Source: Reyranella soli
GTDB lineage: Bacteria; Pseudomonadota; Alphaproteobacteria; Reyranellales; Reyranellaceae
NCBI RefSeq assembly: GCF_007992495.1
Contig: NZ_BKAJ01000132.1
Span: 1-42,305 of the forward strand
DNA length: 42,305 nucleotides
Direction: 5' to 3'
The first letter of the stretch is position 1. The number at the start of each line of letters is the position of its first letter. The notes under the pieces were generated by a model. It was not told the origin of the DNA and did not search any database. It saw nothing but the letters and a program-made list of their open reading frames with translations. The position numbers and the translations under genes are program-made. Shown here piece after piece: positions 8,768-17,500 of this stretch.

Positions 8768-8987
8768 GGTTGCGACCATTCATCAGCGCATCGACGTCGC
8801 GCTGAGCGGCGACCTTCTCGACGCCGTACTTGGCGACGACCTGGGTGATCAGCTCGTCGTTGGTCTTGAGATCGGACAGTTCCTGCTTCGAGAACTTGCT
8901 CCACTTGGCGCCAATGGAGTTCAGGACGTCATTGCGGTCGCTGTCTTGCGAGCGTGCGGCATGGTTCGTCGCTGGGGCGTTGGACAT
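8757..8987 (-). CDS. Small conserved hypothetical, stress-type
   Basis: A 76-residue acidic protein starting MSNAPATNHAARSQDSDRND. AGGAG lies 7 bases before this ATG, which is why the longer upstream reading is rejected. The core, SIGAKWSKFSKQELSDLKTN followed by DELITQVVAKYG, resembles small helical CsbD-like proteins common in rhizobial genomes and often under general stress control. No enzyme motif is present. It lies convergently to the transglutaminase gene and divergently to the antiporter gene, close to an ECF sigma factor. Assignment to CsbD is tentative. Confidence 0.7.
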   Translation of the reverse strand: MSNAPATNHAARSQDSDRNDVLNSIGAKWSKFSKQELSDLKTNDELITQVVAKYGVEKVAAQRDVDALMNGRNLTA

Positions 8988-9241
8988 TGTGGTCTCCTGT
9001 TGTTCGATTGGCGCACTCACGAGCGAGGATCGGTCGAGCGGCGCCATCAACAGGTGGGGACGATGCCGCGGATGATAAGGGCGGCGGCGGACTCTTTATC
9101 TTCGACCCACGCCATGAATGGGCTGGACATCACCGGCGATAACGCGCGCTCTCTATGCGAGCTGGAATCCCGGGCAAGCATCGCGATGCCATTGCACGAG
9201 GATTGGAGGCACACCATGACACGAAGCGCCGAGGCTCGGTA

Positions 9242-10468
9242 ATGGCGACCGAGAGCGCCGTGGGCGACTACACCGACGTCATCCTCTTTCTCGCCACCGC
9301 CGGCGTCGTGGTGCCGATCTTCCGCCGCTTCAGGCTGAGCCCAGTCCTGGCATTCCTCGGCGCGGGTGTCGTGCTCGGGCCATTCGGGCTGGGAGCCTTG
9401 CAGGGCGAGCTGCCGTGGCTGCGCTACGTCACGATGAAGAGCTCCGCCTCGATGGATCAGCTCGCGGAGTTCGGCGTCGTCTTCCTCCTGTTTGCCATCG
9501 GTCTTGAACTGTCCTGGGAGCGGTTGTGGACGATGCGGCGCTTCGTCTTCGGCCTGGGCGCCTTGCAGGTCTTCATTTGCGCGGCTGCAATCGGCAGCGT
9601 GGCGATGATGCTGGGGCAGGATCCGGTCGGCGCCGTTGTCCTGGGATCGGCGCTTGCATTGTCATCGACGGCCATCGTGCTGCCGCTGCTGGCCGAGCAA
9701 AAGCGCCAGCTCTCGCGCCCGGGACGCGCGACTTTCTCGGTGTTGCTGATGCAGGATCTCGCAGTGGCTCCGATCCTGATAACGATCGCCTTCCTTGGCG
9801 ACTATCGGGGCGAGGCATTCTCGCCGCAGCTTCTGTTGGCCTTCGCTCCGGCGATGCTGGGGCTGCTGGGCCTCGTCGTACTGGGGCGCGTCGTCCTGCG
9901 TCCGATGATGCGCTCGGTCGCTAAGGCGGACAGCGAGGAGCTGTTCGTTGCGGCCTCGCTGCTGGTCGTCGTGGGAGCTGGCTTGATGGCGGCAATGAGC
10001 GGGCTGTCGATGGCTTTGGGCGCCTTCGTCGCGGGCTTGCTTCTGGCCGAGACCGAGTATCGCAAACAGATCGAGAAGACGGTAAAGCCTTTCCAGGGGT
10101 TGCTCCTCGGGTTGTTCTTCGTGTCGATAGGCCTTGGCCTCGACCTGTCGCTCGTGAGCGAGAGGCCGGCGCTGGTCGCTGCCTTGCTTCTGGGCCTGAT
10201 ATTGCTCAACGGCTCCATCATCTTCGGCCTGGGTCGCCTCTTCGGGCTCGGATCGACAGCGGCAGTAGAGACGGCCCTGCTTCTGTCAGGGAGCGGTGAG
10301 TTCGCGTTCGTCATCCTGCATTCTGCAGCCAAGGAGAAGCTGCTGGACCATCAACTGGTGCAGACGGTTCTCGCATCATCGACGCTGTCGATGTTTTGCA
10401 TTCCCCTCCTGGCCGCCGCAGGAGCGGCGATCAGTCGGTCGGCCAGACGTATGAAAAAGCTATCCTGA
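9242..10468 (+). CDS. CPA2 family cation:proton antiporter (KefB-type membrane domain)
   Basis: A 408-residue integral membrane protein starting MATESAVGDYTDVILFLATA. About 11-12 hydrophobic helices form a Na+/H+ exchanger domain of the CPA2/KefB type. ELSWERLWTMRRFVFGLGALQ and the stretch GSALALSSTAIVLPLL match conserved parts. KefB and KefC carry a C-terminal RCK/TrkA-N nucleotide-binding domain; here the protein ends just after the last helix (ISRSARRMKKLS), so that gating domain is absent. Likely function is K+ or Na+ exchange for protons. No clear ribosome site precedes the ATG, and the start could be slightly different. Confidence 0.87.
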   Translation: MATESAVGDYTDVILFLATAGVVVPIFRRFRLSPVLAFLGAGVVLGPFGLGALQGELPWLRYVTMKSSASMDQLAEFGVVFLLFAIGLELSWERLWTMRRFVFGLGALQVFICAAAIGSVAMMLGQDPVGAVVLGSALALSSTAIVLPLLAEQKRQLSRPGRATFSVLLMQDLAVAPILITIAFLGDYRGEAFSPQLLLAFAPAMLGLLGLVVLGRVVLRPMMRSVAKADSEELFVAASLLVVVGAGLMAAMSGLSMALGAFVAGLLLAETEYRKQIEKTVKPFQGLLLGLFFVSIGLGLDLSLVSERPALVAALLLGLILLNGSIIFGLGRLFGLGSTAAVETALLLSGSGEFAFVILHSAAKEKLLDHQLVQTVLASSTLSMFCIPLLAAAGAAISRSARRMKKLS

Positions 10469-10481
10469 ATGACTTGATGGC

Positions 10482-10706
10482 ATGCGAGCGCCGTCCGGAC
10501 CGCGGCCATGTCCAGCACAATCGCTGCTGAGCCGTCGATCGTCTTACAATGCCAGAGCGTCGTCCCCGTTTGTTGCAGACGGGCCCGAGCAATCTTTGAT
10601 CGCGCCGCCCATCAGGAACTGGCATTGGCACAATCCGCCGATCCTCTTTCCGATCTTTCTCGTTCTTCTGATCGTAGCCTATGCGTTTCTGAGAGCTCCG
10701 CAGTGA
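10482..10706 (+). CDS. Possible small single-span membrane protein
   Basis: A 74-codon reading frame whose last 30 residues form one membrane span (NWHWHNPPILFP followed by a Val/Leu/Ile-rich stretch). The N-terminal half is of poor coding quality, and a TTG start at about 10597, giving ~36 residues, is equally possible. Support for reality is the GTGA overlap of its stop with the next small gene, suggesting coupled translation, and its position 13 bp after the antiporter gene. Function unknown. Confidence 0.4.
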   Translation: MRAPSGPRPCPAQSLLSRRSSYNARASSPFVADGPEQSLIAPPIRNWHWHNPPILFPIFLVLLIVAYAFLRAPQ

Positions 10707-10954
10707 GACCGACCCTGCGGGGCATGCGTGCCCCTCTCAGCCCCTGCGAGGAAGGCTGTTTGCTGCGCATCAGCTTCGGCTTGGGCATGGATGGCACGCT
10801 TGCGCCTCGTCATCTTCGGCGCGTGCATCAACTCGAGCTTGTCGACCGGGACGGCTTCCGCTGGTCGCTGACCGCAACCGGTCGCGAACGCTGTGACAGC
10901 CACTTGGGCCTATCCGGTCGCCCTATCGCACGACAGGCGTCGCTCCTGGCCTGA
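10703..10954 (+). CDS. Small winged-helix-like hypothetical protein
   Basis: An 83-residue frame from GTG 10703 (ATG alternative at 10724). LSPCEEGCLLRISFGLGMDG, LAPRHLRRVHQLELVDRDG and FRWSLTATGRERC have the helix, helix, wing pattern of small MarR-like winged-helix proteins, often annotated as hypothetical in alphaproteobacteria. The GTG overlaps the stop of the preceding frame (GTGA). It is convergent with the DUF2188-like gene at 10923 and overlaps it by 32 bp. DNA binding is an inference from the fold pattern only. Confidence 0.5.
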   Translation: MRPTLRGMRAPLSPCEEGCLLRISFGLGMDGTLAPRHLRRVHQLELVDRDGFRWSLTATGRERCDSHLGLSGRPIARQASLLA

Positions 10955-11237
10955 ACTCCATCGTCCGCATGCCTGACCTTGCCGCCGGCTGCGGAGCGCC
11001 CGATTGCAGTTGTTCCCTGAAGTGGATGTCGGCCGAGCCGCCCTTCGCGACGATGGCCAATGCCGCGGCTTCAGCGGCGGCAAAGGCCGCCGTGTGTCCC
11101 ATGTAATGACCGTAGAAGCGGTCATCCCGGATGACCTCCCAGACGCCGGCGCGCCCCCTCACCTGGAGGCGCCTCGGTGCGGAGGCCGCGGCTGCACCGA
11201 TGTCAGGCGGGCGCAGGCGGTTCGGATCGATTGTCAT
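10923..11237 (-). CDS. DUF2188-like hypothetical protein
   Basis: A 104-residue protein starting MTIDPNRLRPPDIGAAA, with AAGGGG 8 bases upstream. The middle, GVWEVIRDDRFYGHYMGHTA followed by AAEAAALAIVAKGGSADI, is the compact beta-hairpin plus helix pattern of DUF2188-type proteins. No catalytic residues or signal peptide are seen. A longer upstream reading to 11399 lacks a ribosome site and has poor composition. It is divergent from the glucan synthase gene. Function unknown. Confidence 0.65.
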   Translation of the reverse strand: MTIDPNRLRPPDIGAAAASAPRRLQVRGRAGVWEVIRDDRFYGHYMGHTAAFAAAEAAALAIVAKGGSADIHFREQLQSGAPQPAARSGMRTMEFRPGATPVVR

Positions 11238-11557
11238 GGCTGGTCCCCTTCCGGGATCGGTCGCGATCGTCGGGTTTGAACGTCCGACCATGCCGCGTTG
11301 TGCTTTCGCTGGCGCCACACGGATATGGGCGCATGTGGCATCTCGGTAAGGGCGTCCCGGCAGATAATCCGGCGGCGGCCTTATTGTGGTCGGTATCATC
11401 GCTTACTATCGAGGCGTCGCCAGATCGAAACCGATCACATGGCATGGCGCTGTCACGCGCTTCGTCTCGCCCGCACCGCTAAACGATCCGCTTCCCGGCG
11501 CTCGGGGCGGCAACCTCGGTATCGCGCCGTCCGTTGCGGTCCGGAAAGGCCGATAGA
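11238..11557. other. Gene-free spacer upstream of glucan synthase
   Basis: A 320-bp spacer between the divergent DUF2188-like and glucan synthase genes. It must hold the promoters of both. I see no operator palindrome, riboswitch or small RNA; short frames in it have no ribosome sites. GGAAAGG at 11543-11549 is the probable ribosome-binding site for the synthase TTG start at 11558. Confidence 0.5.
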
Positions 11558-14500
11558 TTGTACGCTTTCCTGCAGCGGGCGCTGACGCCCCCGCAAACCA
11601 TTGCCCTTTGGAATGAAGGCGATCCCATTCGCAGCGAGCTGTTCAGTGTTGAACGGCTCGAACAGCATGCCATAAGCCTCGCCGCCAACCAGCCTGTCTC
11701 CCCCTCGGCACCGAGGGTCAGGTCGCTGGTCGCTCGCCTGGCCGACAACGAGCGCGTCCTGCTCGAAGCCTACCGCGCCATCGCCAAGGCCGCCGACGAG
11801 GGTCGGCCAATCACGCCCGCCGGAGAGTGGCTGCTCGACAACTACCATCTGGTCGAACGCCAGGTGCGCGAGGTCCGCACCGACCTGCCGCCAGGCTACT
11901 ACAAGCAGCTCCCCAAGCTCTGCAGCGGTCCGCTGGCCGGCTACCCCCGCGTATTCGGTCTGGCCTGGGCATTCGTCGCCCATACCGACAGCCGGTTCGA
12001 CCCCGAGGCGCTGACACGCTTCGTGCGCGCCTACCAGACTGTCCAGCCTCTCAGCATCGGCGAGCTCTGGGCAGTGGCGATCACGCTGCGCATTGTTCTG
12101 GTCGAGAACCTTCGGCGATCGGCCGTCGGCATCATGACTCGCCGGTCGGCGCGCGAGGAGGCCGATGCCGTCGCCGACCGGCTGATGGGCGTGAACGATC
12201 TGGTCGCCGATCCCGCAGCGCTGGCGCTCTATCAGCGCGCGCGGCTCTCCGAGGGGTTCATCGTCCAGCTCGCGCAGCGTCTGCGGGATCAGGACCCGCA
12301 AACAACGCCCGCCGTGGGCTGGCTCGAGGAACGCTTGAAGGGCGAGGGCACGAATGCCGACGAGCTGGTGCGCCGGGAGCATCAGCTCCAGGGAGCGGCC
12401 AACGTCACAGTGCGCAACGTCATCACTAGCATGCGGCTGATCTCCGACGTCGACTGGGCGAAGCTGTTCGAGGAGGTGAGTCCGGTCGACGATGTCCTGC
12501 GGGCCGGCAGCGCATTCTCCGCCATGGACTTCGCGACGCGCAATCTCTATCGCACCGCCATCGAGCAAATGGCGCGTGGCAGCGGTCTCACGGAACCGGC
12601 GATCGCGGTTCGCGCCCTCGAGGCTGCCGCAACAGCGGACGGACCGGACGGCGACGGCCGGCGGCGCGAGCCCGGCTACTATCTCATCGGCGGCGGACGC
12701 CCTGCCTTCGAGCGTTCACTGGATTTCCGTCCGCCCGGTCTCGCCTTGCGGCGCCGTTTCATGGCCATGGGGATCGCCGGCTATGTTGCCAGCGTCTCCG
12801 GCACGGCCGCCGTGCTTCTGGCCCTTCCGCTGCTCGCGACGGCGCAGGCCGGACTTGCCAACTGGCAGGTCTTGGTCATGACCCTGGTCGGTCTCCTGCC
12901 CGCGATCGACGCCGCCTTGATGCTGGTCAATCGGGCGATCACCGGCGGCTTCGGCGCCACGCGGCTGCCCGGCCTCGATCTGCGCAAGGGCGTGCCGTCG
13001 CTGCTGCGCACCGTGGTTGCCGTCCCGACATTGCTCACGAGCCGCGCCGGCGTCGACGAGCAGATCGAGCTGTTGGAGGTGCACTATCTCTCCAATCCGC
13101 TCGGCGCGGTGCATTTCGCGCTGCTGTCGGACTGGGCCGACGCCGCGGCGGAAACGGTTCCGGGCGACGCCGACCTTCTGGCCGCAGCCGTCGCCGGCAT
13201 CGCGCGCCTCAATCGCCGCCATCCGGCCGACGACGGCGCCGATCGTTTCCTCCTGCTGCACCGGCGCCGCGTCTGGAACGACGCGCAGGGCCGCTGGATG
13301 GGATGGGAGCGCAAGCGCGGCAAGCTGCACGAGCTCAACCGCCTGCTGCGCGGAGCGGCCGACACGACGTTCCTCGACACCGCATCGCACCCGCCGGTCG
13401 GCGCCCGCTACGTCGTCACCCTCGATTCCGATACACGATTGCCGCGTGATGCCGTCCAGCGGCTGGTCGGCAAGATGGCGCATCCGCTCAACCGGCCGCG
13501 AGTCGACGCCGCGGTGAATCGGGTCGTCGAAGGCTACGGCGTGCTGCAGCCGCGGGTGACACCGTCCTTGCCGGTCGGCGCGGAAGGATCGCGATTCCAG
13601 CGGATCTTCTCGGGCAGCAGCGGCATCGATCCCTATTCGTCGGCGGTATCGGACGTCTACCAGGATCTGTTCGGCGAAGGCTCCTACTCGGGCAAGGGCA
13701 TCTACGACATCGACGCCTTCGAGGCCGCCCTGGCCGACCGCGTTCCCGACAACACGATGCTGAGCCACGATCTTTTCGAGGGCGTGTTCGCACGCTCAGG
13801 TCTGGTATCCGACATCGAGGTCGTCGAGGAGTTCCCCGCCCGTTACGATGTCGCCACGTCCCGCCAGCATCGCTGGGCGCGCGGCGACTGGCAGTTGCTG
13901 CCTTGGCTGCTCGGCGGCGCGAAGGGCAGTCTGTCCCAACGGCGAAGCAGTCCCGTCACGGCCGTCGGCTTCTGGAAGATGTTCGACAATCTTCGGCGCA
14001 CCCTGTCGGCGCCGGCCGCGTTCGTCGCCCTGCTGGCGGGCTGGACCCTGCCGCTCCATGCGGCACTCGCCTGGACCGCCTTCGTCGTGCTGACCATCGC
14101 CCTGCCCACCCTGCTGCCGGTGATGTCGGCGCTGCTGCCGCGCAATTCGGCCGTCACGACGCGCAGCCATCTGTCGGCTCTTGTGTCCGACATCGGCCAT
14201 GCGGCCGCGCAGACCGCCTTGCTCGTGGCCTTTCTTCCCCATCAGGCCTGGCTCATGCTCGACGCGATCGGCCGGACCCTCTACCGCCTGTTCATCAGTC
14301 GCCGTCGCCTGCTCGACTGGACCACCGCCGCCCAGTCGACGAGCCTGCTGCGCTCGGGTTGGCCGGCCTTTGCCGGCCAGATGGCGGGAAGCCTCTTCAT
14401 CACCTCGCTGGCCGCGCTGGCCGTCTGGTACGCCGGCCGGCCGGCCCTGCCGGTGGCCGCCCCCCTTATCCTCGCATGGCTGATCTCGCCTGCGATCGCG

Positions 14501-17500
14501 CGCTGGGTGAGCGTGGCACCGGCCGATGCCGGCAGTCTGGCGATTTCCCAGCCTGATGCCGCGGCTTTGCGCGTGATCGCGCGGCGCACCTGGCGCTTCT
14601 TCGAGACCTTCGTGACCGAAGCCGACAACATGTTGCCGCCGGACAACTTCCAGGAGGATCCGGCCGGCGTCGTTGCCCATCGGACGTCGCCGACCAACAT
14701 CGGTCTTCTGCTGCTGGCGACCGCCGCTGCCCGCGAGTTCGGCTGGATCGGAACACTGGAGGCTGTCGAACGCCTGGAGGCGACGTTGACGACCGTCGGG
14801 CGCCTGAAACGCCACCGCGGCCACTTCTTCAATTGGTACGACACGACCGACCTTCGTCCACTCGACCCGGCCTACATCTCCTCTGTCGACAGCGGCAACC
14901 TCGCCGGTCATCTGATAGCGCTTGCCGGCACCTGCGCCGCGTGGCGCGGTATCCCTGCCGTCGCGACGGTCGCCGTCGACGGGCTGGGCGACAGCCTGAC
15001 ACTCGCGCGCGACGCTCTTGGAGCGCTGCCCGACGACCGGCGCACGCACCTCGTCACCTCGGGCGAACTGGCCGGTGGCCTGGACGAACTCGCCAGGGTC
15101 CTGCGCGAATCCCCCGAGGCGCTGGACGACCTCGCGCTTCACGCCGCGAGGGCTGCCGACATGGCACACGCGCTCAGCCATGAGCGGGCCGACGCGGCGG
15201 GCGAGGAGATGCTGTTCTGGGTGGAGGCGGTGCAACGATCGATCGAGAGCCGCCGCCGCGACCTCGTCCAGAAAGACGAAGCGCGTGTCGCGCTGGATGG
15301 CCGCCTACGTACCCTGGCGACCACCGCCCGCACCCTGGCAAACGCCATGGAGTTCGGCTTCCTCTTCGACCGCGAGCGCCAGCTTCTATCCATTGGCTAT
15401 GTCGTTGCCGAGGATGCACTCGATCCCAGCTGCTACGACCTGCTGGCGTCGGAAGCGCGGCTCGCCAGCTTCATGGCGATCGCCAAAGGCGAGGTGCCTG
15501 CGCGCCACTGGTTCCGGTTGGGGCGCGAGGTGACGCCGGTCGGGCATGGCGCGGCGCTGGTCTCCTGGTCGGGCTCGATGTTCGAGTATCTCATGCCGTC
15601 GCTGGTCATGCGCGCGCCGTTCGGCAGCCTGATCGAAAGGACCAACAGCCTGGTCGTGCGGCGGCAGATCGCGCACGCGACCGCGCTCGGCGTGCCCTGG
15701 GGCATCTCCGAATCGGCCTACAACGCCCGCGACAAGGAACTGACCTACCAATACTCCAACTTCGGCGTGCCGGGCCTGGGCTTCAAGCGGGGCCTGAGCG
15801 AGAACGTCGTCATCGCGCCCTACGCGACGGCACTCGCGGCCATGGTCGATCCGACCGCGGCGATGGCCAACTTCCGCCGACTGGCAGGGATCGGCGGGCG
15901 CGGCGACTACGGCTTCTACGAGGCTCTCGACTTCACACCGTCGCGCCTGCCCGAGGGCCGGACTCAGGTGGTCGTTCGCACCTACATGGCCCACCACCAG
16001 GGCATGACGATCGTGGCGCTCGCCAACGCCTTGCTCGACGGCGTGATGCGCGGACGCTTCCATGCCGAGCCGATGATCCAGGCGACCGAGCTCTTGCTGC
16101 AGGAGCGCACGCCGCGCGACGTCGCTGTCGCCCATCCGCGTGCCGAGGAGGTGGGCGCGAGCGCCACCGTCGACGACCTCGAGCCGCCCATCGTACGGCG
16201 CCTGCACAATCCCCATGCCGCCAGCCCGTCGGCGCATCTGCTCTCGAACGGGCGCTATTCCGTGATGCTGACCGCCGCCGGCTCGGGCTACAGCCGCTGG
16301 GGCGAACAGGCTGTCTCGCGCTGGCGCGAGGACGCGACGTGCGACGACTGGGGCAGTTATGTCCTGCTGCGCGACGTCGCCAGCTCCGACGTGTGGTCCA
16401 CGACCTGGCAGCCGGGCGGCGCGCGGCCCGTCAGCTACGACGTCATGTTCGCCGAGGATCGCGCCGAGTTCGTGCGTCACGACGGGGATCTCACGACGAC
16501 GCTCGACGTCGTCGTGTCGCCCGAAGTCGATGCCGAGGTCCGACGCGTCTCCATCGCCAATGCCGGCGGCGAGCCGCGCGACATCGAGGTCACGTCCTAC
16601 GCCGAGATCGCGCTGGCGCCGCCGGCGGCGGATGCCGCGCACCAGGCCTTCTCAAAGCTGTTCGTGCAGACCGAATTTCTTGCCAGCGCCGGCGCCATCC
16701 TGGCGACGCGACGGAGGCGCAGCCCGGACGAGCCGGAACTGTGGGCGGCCCATCTCGCCGTCGTCGAGGGCGAATCGGTGGGCGGGGTCGAGATCGAGAC
16801 CGACCGTGCGCGCTTCCTCGGCCGCGGCAACGCCGTCGGCAATGCCGTTGCCGCCGTCGACGGCCGCAGCCTCTCCAACACCGTCGGGACCGTGCTCGAT
16901 CCGATATTCGCGCTGCGCCGGCGCGTGCGGGTACCGCCGGGTGGGTTTGTTCGCGTCGCATTCTGGACGGTCGTTGCTGGCTCGCGCGAGGCGCTGCTCG
17001 ATGCCGTCGACAAGCATCAGGACGCCAACGCTTTCGAGCGCGCGGCCACGCTGGCCTGGACGCAGGCGCAAGTGCAGTTGCGCCATCTCGACGTCACGCC
17101 GCTGCAGGCCAGCCTCTATCAGCGTCTGGCGGGCCACGTGGTGTACGCCACGCCGGCGCTGCGCTCCTCCTCCGACACGATCGGGCGCGGGTTGGCCCCA
17201 CAGCATCTGCTGTGGGCGCAGGGCATCTCTGGTGACGTACCGATCGTCGTGGTGCGCATCGACGAGGTCGAGGATTCCAGCGTCGTCCACGAGGTGCTGC
17301 GCGCCCGCGAGTACTGGCGCCTGAAGGGATTGGCGGTCGATCTCGTGATCCTGAACGAGCGCGGAGCGTCGTATGTGCAGGACCTGCAGGCCGCCCTCGA
17401 GACGCTGGTCCGCACCAGCCGTTCGCGGACCCACCTGGGGGTCGAGCGCGAAGCCGGCGGCATCTTCGTCCTGCGCAGCGACCTTGTTTCCGGCGAGACC

